Origin: Emticicia oligotrophica DSM 17448
GTDB lineage: Bacteria > Bacteroidota > Bacteroidia > Cytophagales > Spirosomataceae
Assembly: GCF_000263195.1 (NCBI RefSeq)
Contig: NC_018742.1
Coordinates: forward strand, 62,001 to 126,000
Direction of reading: 5' to 3'
Length of the DNA stretch: 64,000 bases
Shown: positions 7,864 through 16,586 of the stretch, one piece after another
Layout: every line of letters starts with the position of its first letter
Numbering within the stretch: the first letter of the stretch is position 1
Made by a program: the position numbers and the translations under genes
The notes under the pieces: model-generated
Told to the model about the DNA's origin: nothing
Databases searched by the model: none
The model's input: only the letters and a program-made list of their open reading frames with translations

Positions 7864-7986
7864 TTAACGATTGTTTATCATAACTGTTGTTGGAATAGTA
7901 ACACTCGTTTTGCCATTTGTTGATAATGATTTAAAAAATGATACGGTTGTTTTAGTTAATCTTAATGATGTTTGTGTCTTTTTCAT
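7864..7986 (-). CDS. Candidate RiPP precursor peptide, 40 residues, Ser/Thr-rich and Cys-free
   Basis: A short frame between the LanC-like gene and the sensor kinase, 13 bases upstream of the LanC-like start and on its strand. It begins MKKTQTSLRLTKTTV, which resembles the L-x-L-x-K-x-T leader pattern of Bacteroidota class I lanthipeptide precursors. The C-terminal half (STNGKTSVTIPTTV region) has many Ser/Thr residues and no Cys or double glycine. The A-rich stretch before the ATG fits a Bacteroidota start. Position, leader pattern and composition support a precursor. The short length and lack of a homology search keep this a candidate. Confidence 0.5.
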   Translation of the reverse strand: MKKTQTSLRLTKTTVSFFKSLSTNGKTSVTIPTTVMINNR

Positions 7987-8074
7987 TAGTCATAATTGTT
8001 TATGTTTACAGACCAAAGTTGTTGTCTGCAAAAACTAAAAAGAAAAAGATTATATATTCTAAACTATTGCCGAT

Positions 8075-9184
8075 ATGAATCTTGCGAATGACATTAAGCT
8101 AAGAGAAAAGGATATCCTCTTAAACTGGTGGGTACATGTTTTTTTTTGGAATGCTTATGTATTTATCGCTTTTAATGCTTATTTAATTGAACCCAAGAAC
8201 ATAAATACTTTTGATAGATTTATTGATGTTTATGTACATAACCTTTTGGCTATTTCAGTATGCTTCTACTTACAATTCTTCCTTTTGTTACGTATGAGGG
8301 GGGGGTGGAAGTTATCAAGCTTCATTCTAATTTTTACTGTTTTTACAATACTTCGGATTATTATTAATGAAATGTTATGGCGTTGGGGGGTAACTGCTTT
8401 AAGTTCAAAAAGCACTACAACCTATTTAGATGGATTTATTGTATATTTTTTTTTTGGAGGAATGGGGACAGGATTTTATTTTGCCATAAATACAATAAAA
8501 AAACAAGAAGTGATTTTTCTGCTAGAAAGAGATAAGTACAATAATGAGATTAAGCTTCATGAGGAAAAAATTCGTAATCAACAACTTCAAATAGAAGGCC
8601 AAAAATCAGAGATGTCAAGGTTGAATGCTCAAATTAACCCTCATTTCTTGTTTAACACATTGAATTTTTTTTATTCAGAGATTCGAACGATTCACCCAAA
8701 AATATCGGAGTCAATTCTTTTATTATCTGATATTATGAGATACTCATTAATTGAAAATCATAATGTAGATTTAGTACCAATTGAAGGTGAAATTAACCAT
8801 ATAAAGAACTATATAGATTTACAAAAAAACAGATATAATGATATTATGAATCTCTCACTTTGTATTGAGGGTGAAAGCAACGGCAAAAATAAAACAATTC
8901 CGCCTATGATACTTCTAACGCTGATTGAAAACTGTTTTAAATATGGAGACCTGTTCGATAGTAATGAATCCTGCCAAATAAACATCATATTAGAAGAAGA
9001 CCGATTTTTATATCAATCTGTTAATAAGGTCCAACCCCAAACATCATATTTGCCTTCTACGGAAGTTGGACAAAGTAATATAAAAGCAAGACTTAAAATG
9101 ATTTATGGAGAAGAAAACTTTCAATTCAAAACAGATGTAAAAAATAATCGATACTATTGTAATTTAAGTATTAACTACTATTAA
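8075..9184 (+). CDS. LytS-type sensor histidine kinase
   Basis: A 369-residue inner-membrane kinase. About four transmembrane helices occupy residues 15-140, then a coiled coil (about 148-182) and a His_kinase domain with NPHFLFN, phosphoacceptor His190. The ATP-binding half has PPMILLTLIENCFKYG and an NIKARLKMIYG end. No periplasmic sensor domain is visible, so the signal probably acts in or at the membrane. The partner LytTR regulator starts 4 bases after the stop. Its place between peptide genes suggests it controls peptide production, as in many bacteriocin loci. Confidence 0.9.
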   Translation: MNLANDIKLREKDILLNWWVHVFFWNAYVFIAFNAYLIEPKNINTFDRFIDVYVHNLLAISVCFYLQFFLLLRMRGGWKLSSFILIFTVFTILRIIINEMLWRWGVTALSSKSTTTYLDGFIVYFFFGGMGTGFYFAINTIKKQEVIFLLERDKYNNEIKLHEEKIRNQQLQIEGQKSEMSRLNAQINPHFLFNTLNFFYSEIRTIHPKISESILLLSDIMRYSLIENHNVDLVPIEGEINHIKNYIDLQKNRYNDIMNLSLCIEGESNGKNKTIPPMILLTLIENCFKYGDLFDSNESCQINIILEEDRFLYQSVNKVQPQTSYLPSTEVGQSNIKARLKMIYGEENFQFKTDVKNNRYYCNLSINYY

Positions 9185-9188
9185 TTCT

Positions 9189-9935
9189 ATGCTAAGATGT
9201 TTTATAGTGGATGATGAACCACCAGCAATTAACCTACTTACTCAATATATTAATGAAACCCCTTTTTTACAGCTAATTGGTTCAGCCACTGACCCAACTC
9301 AAGCCCTAAATGAAATTAAATCTTTGGAAATAGATATACTATTTTTAGATATACAAATGCCAAAAATAACAGGGTTTGAATTAATAGAAATCTTAAAACC
9401 CAAATGTTCGGTCATTATGACCACTGCATTTACAGAGTACGCTATTTCTGGGTATGAGTACCAAGTTTCTGATTATTTAGTGAAGCCTATTCGATATGAA
9501 AGATTTTTGAAAGCTGTAACAAAAGTATTAAATGAATTTCCTAAAGTGGCATCAAATATCAAAGCCAATGAAGATGAATTCCTTTTTGTAAAAACTGAAC
9601 ATCGAGGTAAATTCAAGAAGATTGAGTATAGTGATATAAAATATGTGGAAGGCTTACAAAATTATATACGTATTTATCTCAAAAGTCAAGATAATGCAGT
9701 AGTTACGTATATCAGGATAGGTGAAATTTTGGAAAAGCTACCATTAAATAAATTTGTTAGAGTTCATAAATCCTATATTGTAGCATTAGATGAAATAGAA
9801 GCTCTGGATGGTAATGAAATATTTTTAAAAACATTGTCGAGAATACCCGCAGGAGGTGTTTATAAGTCCGAACTCCTTGAAAAATTTAAAGACTCCTTCA
9901 TAATTGGTAATCAGAAAAAGGGAGGTTTGAAATAA
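9189..9935 (+). CDS. LytTR family response regulator
   Basis: A 248-residue cytoplasmic regulator: receiver domain with acidic pair near residue 8-9 and phosphoacceptor Asp54 (LFLDIQMP), TAF near residue 80, Lys in LVKPI; then a LytTR DNA-binding domain from about residue 140 (VEGLQNYIRIYL, FVRVHKSYIV, IPAGGVYK). It is paired with the LytS kinase immediately upstream. Likely targets are the peptide and exporter genes that follow, but no direct-repeat operator was identified. Confidence 0.9.
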   Translation: MLRCFIVDDEPPAINLLTQYINETPFLQLIGSATDPTQALNEIKSLEIDILFLDIQMPKITGFELIEILKPKCSVIMTTAFTEYAISGYEYQVSDYLVKPIRYERFLKAVTKVLNEFPKVASNIKANEDEFLFVKTEHRGKFKKIEYSDIKYVEGLQNYIRIYLKSQDNAVVTYIRIGEILEKLPLNKFVRVHKSYIVALDEIEALDGNEIFLKTLSRIPAGGVYKSELLEKFKDSFIIGNQKKGGLK

Positions 9936-9945
9936 ATCTCCTTTG
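9918..9945 (+). terminator. Weak hairpin at the end of the LytTR gene
   Basis: AAAGGGAGGTTT pairs with AAATCTCCTTT with one bulge and a G-U pair; the stem overlaps the stop codon. The T-run is poor, so termination may be partial. Confidence 0.4.
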
Positions 9946-10332
9946 TAATTTTCAAACTTCTATGGTAATATCTTCATGACCAGCCTTTTTTCTAATATCT
10001 ACTATAAATGGAAGTATACATTTTAAAATCCTCAAATTAAGTCTCCAATCTATTTTGTCTGAATTAGGCGGCTAAAGGCAATATGATTTTTATTTATTTT
10101 AACCATACCTTTTTTCTTAGTTAAAATTTGTAGTAGCCTGATATTTTTTTTTCTCCTTGATGATTTTATGCCACTACCTAAATGCTATAATAATCAAGTA
10201 TTTATTCCCAGAAACCCATCTTTGTATAGGTAAAATTTACGTTTATATAGTCTTGTTTTTGTTTTAAAATATAAAACACAACTTTAGACCACTTACAACA
10301 TATGGTCAATCTCTAAATTATCAATCTTTATC
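9946..10332. other. Intergenic region without a recognised gene
   Basis: About 390 bases between the regulator and the VKOR gene. No open frame with a credible start was found on either strand. It must contain the promoter for the exporter operon, but no clear TAnnTTTG box with a matching upstream TTG was seen. Confidence 0.5.
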
Positions 10333-11946
10333 ATGTTTAGATTTACCTCTCAAAAAGACAACGCTGTTGCGGCTACTTACCAATATCTCAAAGCTATTGG
10401 TGCAAAAGTAACTGAAGAAACAGTAGAAGAAACCCTCAAAAATCACCCAGATTATCCAAGTCTTTTGGCCACGAGTGATGCACTTAATGAGTGGAAGATT
10501 GAAAATGTTACTGTCCGTATAAAACCAGAACAGTTGAGCGAATTACAAACTCCGTTTTTGACATATCTCTATATTAATGATGGGATTTTTGTTTTAGTAA
10601 AATCTATCAAAAATGATTTTATTGAATGGGTTCATACAACAGAAGGCTTTAAGAGAGAAAAAACAGATGAATTTTTGAAAAAATGGAATGGTGTAGTTTT
10701 GATGGCAGAAACTAATGCCGATTCTGGTGAGAAAAACTTTACTGAAAATAATAAAAAAGAAATTCTCAGTAACTTGCGAACTCCAGTACTTTTACTTGGT
10801 GCTACGCTACTCGTTATTAGTATATTTTACTACAATTTTAGCACTAATTGGCATTACAATGCCCTTTTGCTTACAAAATTTGCGGGTATTATCGTTAGTT
10901 CTTTATTGCTTTGGCAAATCATTGACAAGAATAACCCTTTTATAAATAACCTTTGTCAAGCTGGAGGTAAAGCTAATTGTAATGCCATTTTAAGCTCAAA
11001 TGCTGCCCAAGTTACTTCGTGGTTGAGTTGGTCGGAAGTTGGTTTTTTCTACTTTGTAGGTGGTTTTGTAGCCTTATTGATAAATCCTAATTCCATGTTT
11101 ATACTTTGGGGAATTGGTTCAACAGCATTATTTTATACGTTTTGGTCTATCTATTATCAGGCATTTGTAGTCAAACAATGGTGTACGCTCTGTTTATCAA
11201 TCCAAATGCTATTTATTGTAGAATTTTTGTTAAATATCCAATTTCTTTGGGAGTTCAATTTGAATTTTTCAAAACTGAATTATAGCGAATTAGTAGCTAT
11301 CTTATCGGCAGTGAGTGGGGCTGTACTATTTTGGATATTCTTAAAACCTATTTTACAAAAAAGCCAACAAGTATCACCTTTAAAAAATGACCTAAGACGT
11401 TTTAAAAATAACCCTAATCTGTTTTTAAGTTTGTTACAAAATCAGGCTGAAATACCATATTTCCCTCAAGATATGACTCTATTTGGTAATCCGAACGCTG
11501 AACACAAACTAACAATGGTAACGAATCCATTTTGCCAACCATGTGCTAAAACCCATAAAATTGTTGAGGAATTATTATTTACCAACGAAAATTTGAAATG
11601 CCAAGTAATTTTTTCTGCAAGTAACCATAAAGATGACAAACGAGGAATTGTGGCACGCACAATCCTTTCATTACCCAAAGACCAACAAGCAATTGCCTTA
11701 CATCAATGGTATGAAAATGAAGAACGGAATATTGAAAAATGGCAAACTCAATTGGGTTCAATTGGAAATGAAAAGACTGAAAACATAATAGAACAGCATA
11801 AAACCTTTTGTGAAGTTGCCAAAGTAGAGGGTACACCAACTCTATATTTAGACGGTTATAAGTTGCCTCAGCTATATCGTTTGGCAGACCTAAAAGGTAT
11901 TTTAAAGTATTTACCAACAGCGGATTTGCAAATCAACCATAAATAA
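10333..11946 (+). CDS. C39-like/vitamin K epoxide reductase/thioredoxin fusion
   Basis: A 537-residue membrane protein with three parts. Residues 1-125 resemble a peptidase C39 domain but lack the catalytic Cys, so this is probably a peptide-binding relic. Residues about 150-345 form a VKOR bundle with paired Cys (LCQAGGKANC) and the active WCTLC. The C-terminal part is a thioredoxin fold with CQPC. VKOR-thioredoxin fusions oxidise thiols and pass electrons to quinone, making disulfides in exported proteins. Two six-Cys double-glycine peptides follow directly, so they are the obvious substrates, with the C39-like domain a plausible leader-binding platform. Confidence 0.85.
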   Translation: MFRFTSQKDNAVAATYQYLKAIGAKVTEETVEETLKNHPDYPSLLATSDALNEWKIENVTVRIKPEQLSELQTPFLTYLYINDGIFVLVKSIKNDFIEWVHTTEGFKREKTDEFLKKWNGVVLMAETNADSGEKNFTENNKKEILSNLRTPVLLLGATLLVISIFYYNFSTNWHYNALLLTKFAGIIVSSLLLWQIIDKNNPFINNLCQAGGKANCNAILSSNAAQVTSWLSWSEVGFFYFVGGFVALLINPNSMFILWGIGSTALFYTFWSIYYQAFVVKQWCTLCLSIQMLFIVEFLLNIQFLWEFNLNFSKLNYSELVAILSAVSGAVLFWIFLKPILQKSQQVSPLKNDLRRFKNNPNLFLSLLQNQAEIPYFPQDMTLFGNPNAEHKLTMVTNPFCQPCAKTHKIVEELLFTNENLKCQVIFSASNHKDDKRGIVARTILSLPKDQQAIALHQWYENEERNIEKWQTQLGSIGNEKTENIIEQHKTFCEVAKVEGTPTLYLDGYKLPQLYRLADLKGILKYLPTADLQINHK

Positions 11947-11973
11947 ATCTTAACATTTTAATTTATTAGAACA

Positions 11974-12204
11974 ATGAAAAAAATGATTTCAAGTTACGGT
12001 GAATTCTTGCTTTCAAAGGAGCAAATGAAAATGATTATCGGTGGTATATTAGATGCCCAAGCAGAGGCTGCTTGTGACGAAACTTTTTCACTTAAATGCT
12101 CAGGGGGTGTTGAGTGTAAGTCACAATCAGGGTCTAAAGGTTACTGTGAATGTAAGGATAATGAAGGTGAGGTCGTTGATTACAAAGAATGTATTTTGCA
12201 ATAA
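11974..12204 (+). CDS. Double-glycine Cys-rich peptide precursor 1
   Basis: A 76-residue precursor. The leader ends in LSKEQMKMIIGG (cut after residue 24), the double-glycine type processed by C39 peptidases. The 52-residue core has six Cys with spacing C-x7-C-x5-C-x9-C-x1-C-x12-C, including a CxC. It lies 27 bases after the VKOR fusion. Disulfide crosslinking is more likely than lanthionines, because the intact neighbours are oxidoreductases. Probably a secreted bacteriocin or signalling peptide; activity unknown. Confidence 0.8.
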   Translation: MKKMISSYGEFLLSKEQMKMIIGGILDAQAEAACDETFSLKCSGGVECKSQSGSKGYCECKDNEGEVVDYKECILQ

Positions 12205-12281
12205 TTAGAAAGAAGGTCTTTATTTAACCCTTATAGTAAATTTGATATTTAATAGAATATTTCATCAAAAAAACAATTAAT

Positions 12282-12524
12282 ATGAAAATAATTAAATCTA
12301 ACTTTCAAATTCTTTCTAAGATAGATATGAAAAAGATAAGAGGTGGAAAACTTGGTTCTGCAACTGCAATGTGTGCAAATGGTACCACAATTACTTGTGA
12401 AGGGGATGATTGTTATTCTGCTGATTACAATCATCCAAATTGGGGGGTTGCTGGAAGTTGTGGTTGTCATACCGAAGATGGGACTATAGCAGGTGTTTCT
12501 GACGTAAAGCAATGTGGACAATAA
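12282..12524 (+). CDS. Double-glycine Cys-rich peptide precursor 2
   Basis: An 80-residue precursor with leader ending LSKIDMKKIRGG (cut after residue 22) and a 58-residue core with six Cys: C-x7-C-x4-C-x15-C-x1-C-x15-C. The pattern parallels precursor 1 while the residues between differ, as expected for paralogues with one disulfide scaffold. It follows precursor 1 by 77 bases and has an A-rich start region. The two may act as a two-peptide product or as independent ones. Confidence 0.8.
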   Translation: MKIIKSNFQILSKIDMKKIRGGKLGSATAMCANGTTITCEGDDCYSADYNHPNWGVAGSCGCHTEDGTIAGVSDVKQCGQ

Positions 12525-12859
12525 TAGTAAAAAATTAAAAGGTGCTATAGTTTATTATAGATATTAGTTTGTTAGTTTCAATGTGAGAAAAGTTATGAAT
12601 ATACTTGGGGTCTATATTAAAATAAATAAGCACATTTTCTTATCTTTATCTTTACTTGATTTTAAATTTAAAGCGAACTATTTCTATATAAGAGTTGAAA
12701 AATCTTACTGTGATATTTTGTTGGGTAAAGTTAAAATTCAAAAAAACAAATATCAGCGTTGCTTGCACCTGCGTCCCATTTTTGTCTGAGAGACTAAGTA
12801 ATACAAACTCTACAAAATATTACAGTAATTTTGAGAAAATTTAAAATAAATTAAATACT
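12525..12859. other. Intergenic region with a possible promoter
   Basis: About 335 bases without a convincing gene. A 68-codon frame inside it has no recognisable features and is not called. TAATTTTG at 12826-12833 fits the Bacteroidota -7 box (TAnnTTTG) and lies 27 bases before the TlpA-like start, but no clear -33 TTG accompanies it. Confidence 0.35.
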
Positions 12860-14203
12860 ATGAAAAAGCTTTTTACCTTTTCAGGTATAATATCCTTTCT
12901 AAGAGGTATTACGGTGTTAAATATGGTATTTTTGATAAAACCCTTCGTTTTTTCACAAGAAATCATTAATGTCAAATTATCAAAACAGATAAATTTAATT
13001 GACCAAATTAATACTACAACAGCTCCATTTAAAACCTTTGATAATTTTGATGATTATCGTAATTATCCCAAAATCTCAAACCGATGGCTTGGAAAATTAT
13101 ATTTTCAAAGAGACCAATTCTGGTATAATGAAAGCACAAAAAATTCAATAGATGCTGAATTTTACAAAAATAAATTGGTAGAGAATCAAGTAGATACTTC
13201 ACTTTTATCAATGAAAGAAATAAAATGTTACGTAGGGGTTTTTATTGGGGTGGTAGGCAACAAAAAAACTATAGTAGTAGATGCCAATAATAATCATGAT
13301 TTTTCGGATGATATGTTAATTGAGTATGATATTTCCGATAATTCTAAGTATGATGATGAATATAAAAAACTATTCCCTATTTATAAAATTGAATATGAAT
13401 ACTTCGATAAAAAAACTATCAATAAAGTAGAATATGTTAAGGTCTTTCCTGCACACAAATCGTACACTTACAAAAAAGTTGAAGAAGAAATTAAAGCTAT
13501 TTATTTTACATCTTTTGGGTATTATTCTGGCGTTTTCAATTATGAAAAACAAACATACAAAGTAGCAATATCGAATCAACGTTCTTGGCCTAAATACGAA
13601 ATAAAAGGAATTGATTTTAGTATAAAGAAAAAAAATCAGTTACATGTCTATAATGATTGGTTTAAATCTAATCAAAATATAGCAATTGATAATATTAATA
13701 TTGAAGTACTTGACTATGATTTTATTACTGACAATTTAGTTATAAAAATTTCAAAAAGAACCAATACTTTAGGTTGGCAAGAAGGAGATATATGCCCGCC
13801 AATCTACGCAAAAAAAATAAACAAGGATTCTGTCAATATTAATAATTATTTTTCTCAAAAAGATTTTACAGTAATTGACTTTTGGGGGTCTTGGTGTAAG
13901 CCATGTCTTGAAGAAATGCCAAACATGGAAAACGTATATGAACGCCTAAAAACGCGTAGCATAAATATGATTAGTATAGCATGTGAATATGATACAAATG
14001 ATTATGTACTCGCTCAAAAAATAATTAATGCAAAAAAAATTGGCGGGATAAAACTATTTGAAAAGTTAAATACTGGAATCACCACAACTTTAAAAATTGA
14101 TAGTTATCCATCTTTAATTCTAATAAACAAAGAAGGACAAATTGTCAAAAGGTTTTATGGGCGTGGGATGGCTACAAAATTGGAAGATTTTCTATCGAAA
14201 TAA
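12860..14203 (+). CDS. TlpA-like thiol-disulfide oxidoreductase
   Basis: A 447-residue exported protein. A hydrophobic signal covers about residues 1-33. The middle 270 residues are an unclassified beta-rich domain typical of Bacteroidota TlpA-like proteins. The last 140 residues are a redoxin fold with WGSWCKPC and a SYPSLILI cis-Pro loop. The low-GC middle has many Asn, Lys and Tyr codons. Lying between the Cys-rich precursors and their exporter, it may reshuffle or reduce disulfides in the exported peptides. Confidence 0.8.
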   Translation: MKKLFTFSGIISFLRGITVLNMVFLIKPFVFSQEIINVKLSKQINLIDQINTTTAPFKTFDNFDDYRNYPKISNRWLGKLYFQRDQFWYNESTKNSIDAEFYKNKLVENQVDTSLLSMKEIKCYVGVFIGVVGNKKTIVVDANNNHDFSDDMLIEYDISDNSKYDDEYKKLFPIYKIEYEYFDKKTINKVEYVKVFPAHKSYTYKKVEEEIKAIYFTSFGYYSGVFNYEKQTYKVAISNQRSWPKYEIKGIDFSIKKKNQLHVYNDWFKSNQNIAIDNINIEVLDYDFITDNLVIKISKRTNTLGWQEGDICPPIYAKKINKDSVNINNYFSQKDFTVIDFWGSWCKPCLEEMPNMENVYERLKTRSINMISIACEYDTNDYVLAQKIINAKKIGGIKLFEKLNTGITTTLKIDSYPSLILINKEGQIVKRFYGRGMATKLEDFLSK

Positions 14204-14274
14204 ATTTAGATGCTATTTGTCTGAACAAGATTAAATTAATAATAGCCCTGTTCGCCTTAATATTTGTAAAAGTT

Positions 14275-14376
14275 AGGCTGATTTTTAAATCAGTCTTTGT
14301 GTCAGCTGTTTTTAAAACGGCATCAGCGAAGTTGCGTTCAGAGAACGCTATTCATACCGACTGAATTTAAATTCAG
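14275..14376. repeat. Cluster of four short palindromes
   Basis: Four hairpins in 100 bases between the TlpA-like gene and the exporter: AGGCTGATTT/AAATCAGTCT (14275-14296), GCTGTTTT/AAAACGGC (14305-14321), GCGTTC/GAACGC (14334-14348) and CTGAATTTAAATTCAG (14361-14376). They resemble an extragenic palindromic repeat unit and could also cut transcription or stabilise the exporter mRNA. Confidence 0.6.
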
Positions 14377-14399
14377 CTGAACCATCAAAAATTACCTAA

Positions 14400-16586
14400 A
14401 TGCCTTTCACTCACTTCCAACAACAAGATGCAATGGATTGCGGCCCTACCTGCCTACGCATGGTAGCAAAGCATTATGGGCGAGGGTTTTCTATACAAAA
14501 ACTACGTGAGGCTACACAAATTGGCAAAGAAGGTGTATCTTTATTGGGTATCAGTGAGGCTGCCGAGAGTATTGGTTTTAAAACGTTAGCAGTAAAAGTA
14601 CCTTTCAAACAATTAGAAAAAGATGCTCCACTTCCATGTATTGTTCACTGGAAACAAAATCATTTTGTTGTTGTTTATCAAATCAAAAAGAATCAAGTTT
14701 ATGTAGCTGACCCAGCCTTGGGTCTTATAAAATACTCGTATGTTGAGTTTGAAAGCCAGTGGGCAACTACGATAGTCGAAGGCGAAAAAACAGGCATTGC
14801 ACTACTTTTAGAGTCAACTCAAAGGTTTTATCAAGAAACCGACGAGCAAACAAAGGGAATTAACCTAAGTATGTTATCGGGCTACGTTTTTAAGTACAAA
14901 CGCCTTATTCTACAACTTTTCTTGGGGCTTTTTATTGGCTCAATCTTACAGCTTATTCTACCGTTTCTTACCCAATCGGTGGTAGATACAGGCATACAAA
15001 CCCGCAATTTGCATTTTATTTATTTGGTGTTGGCAGCCCAATTGATGCTGTTTATTGGCAGAATGTCTGTAGAGTTTATACGTAGCTGGATACTCCTTCA
15101 CATTAGTACACGCATTAACCTGAGTATATTATCAGATTTTTTGGGTAAACTATTGCGTTTGCCTGTTTCATTTTTTGAATCTAAGAAAACAGGAGATATT
15201 CTCCAACGCATTGGTGACCATCAACGTATTGAGTCTTTCCTCACAGGAACATCGCTTAATGTACTTTTTTCGATGTTTAATCTCATCATTTTTAGCGTAG
15301 TTTTAGCTTATTATAATCTTACTATCTTTGGCGTTTTCTTAATAAGTAGCATTGTTTATAGCGTTTGGATAGTGCTATTTCTACGTTATCGTCGAAAATT
15401 AGATAATAAACGCTTTGCTTTGGCGAGTCAAAATCAAAGTTCTTTAATACAACTCGTACAGTCTGTTCCTGAACTAAAACTCAATAATGCCGAAATAAAA
15501 AAACGTTGGGAGTGGGAGAACTTACAAGTAAAAAACTTTCATCTGAGTGTTAAAGGTCTTGCTTTGCAACAATACCAGCAAACGGGAGCAATGATTATCA
15601 ACGAAGGTAAAAATATTGTCATTTCGTTTTTGGCAGCCACTGCGGTTGTTAATGGGCAAATGACGCTGGGGGCAATGATGGCACTACAATACATTATTGG
15701 GCAGCTCAATAGCCCTGTCGAGCAATTGATTCAGTTTATGCAACATTATCAAGATGCACAAATAAGCCTCGAAAGATTGAATGAAATTCATGAAATTGAT
15801 GATGAAGAAACCACACAAAATCCACTGTTGCATATTTTGCCTGAAAATCAAGATATTCAACTCAAAAACCTCACGTTTACTTATACTGGTGCAGGGAATG
15901 AACCTGTATTGAAAAATATTAATTTAACAATTCCACAAGGAAAAATAACGGCAATTGTTGGTACAAGTGGCAGTGGGAAAACTACACTATTAAAGTTATT
16001 ACTAAAGTTTTATAAGCCCCAAAGCGGAGAAATTCGCTTTGGTAATGTTTCGCTCGAAAATATAAGCCACAAACTTTGGCGGAGCAAATGTGGAACGGTC
16101 ATGCAAGAGGGAGTTATTTTCTCAGATACTATTGCTGAGAATATTGCTTTCAGCGATGAATTTCCTGATACTAAAAAGCTTCTTCATGCAGTAAAAGTGG
16201 CTAATATTCAGTCGTTTATTGAAGAGTTGCCATTGAGTTATAATACAAAAATTGGTGCAGAAGGAAATGGTATTTCACAAGGTCAAAAGCAAAGAATGCT
16301 AATTGCCAGAGCCGTTTATAAAAACCCTGATTTTATATTTTTTGATGAAGCTACTAACGCACTTGATGCCAATAACGAAAGTATTATTATGGCAAATTTG
16401 GACGAATTTTTCAAAAATAGAACTGTCATCGTAGTTGCTCACCGACTAAGTACGGTAAAAAATGCTGACCAAATTGTAGTAATGGAAAAAGGTGAAATTG
16501 TAGAAGTTGGAACTCATGCAGAACTTACACAAAGACACGGAAAATATTTTGAGTTAGTGAAAAATCAGTTAGAATTAGGGAATTAA
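14400..16586 (+). CDS. Peptidase C39-containing ABC exporter (PCAT)
   Basis: A 728-residue inner-membrane exporter. The N-terminal C39 peptidase has its catalytic Cys14 in AMDCGPTCLR and a His in NHFVVVY. A six-helix ABC membrane domain spans about residues 165-450. The nucleotide-binding domain has Walker A GTSGSGKTT, a signature loop ISQGQKQR (a variant of LSGGQ), Walker B FIFFDEAT and an H-loop in VVAHRLS. It would cleave double-glycine leaders and pump the peptides out. The next gene overlaps its stop by one base, giving a PCAT-HlyD-TolC set. Substrates are likely the two Cys-rich precursors. Confidence 0.92.
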   Translation: MPFTHFQQQDAMDCGPTCLRMVAKHYGRGFSIQKLREATQIGKEGVSLLGISEAAESIGFKTLAVKVPFKQLEKDAPLPCIVHWKQNHFVVVYQIKKNQVYVADPALGLIKYSYVEFESQWATTIVEGEKTGIALLLESTQRFYQETDEQTKGINLSMLSGYVFKYKRLILQLFLGLFIGSILQLILPFLTQSVVDTGIQTRNLHFIYLVLAAQLMLFIGRMSVEFIRSWILLHISTRINLSILSDFLGKLLRLPVSFFESKKTGDILQRIGDHQRIESFLTGTSLNVLFSMFNLIIFSVVLAYYNLTIFGVFLISSIVYSVWIVLFLRYRRKLDNKRFALASQNQSSLIQLVQSVPELKLNNAEIKKRWEWENLQVKNFHLSVKGLALQQYQQTGAMIINEGKNIVISFLAATAVVNGQMTLGAMMALQYIIGQLNSPVEQLIQFMQHYQDAQISLERLNEIHEIDDEETTQNPLLHILPENQDIQLKNLTFTYTGAGNEPVLKNINLTIPQGKITAIVGTSGSGKTTLLKLLLKFYKPQSGEIRFGNVSLENISHKLWRSKCGTVMQEGVIFSDTIAENIAFSDEFPDTKKLLHAVKVANIQSFIEELPLSYNTKIGAEGNGISQGQKQRMLIARAVYKNPDFIFFDEATNALDANNESIIMANLDEFFKNRTVIVVAHRLSTVKNADQIVVMEKGEIVEVGTHAELTQRHGKYFELVKNQLELGN

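Noticed and set aside
12583..12789. 68-codon plus-strand frame between precursor 2 and the TlpA-like gene
   Set aside because: No leader, motif or convincing start; composition matches the AT-rich background.
14275..14376. CRISPR array or riboswitch
   Set aside because: The palindromes differ from one another, with no constant repeat and spacer pattern and no recognised aptamer core.
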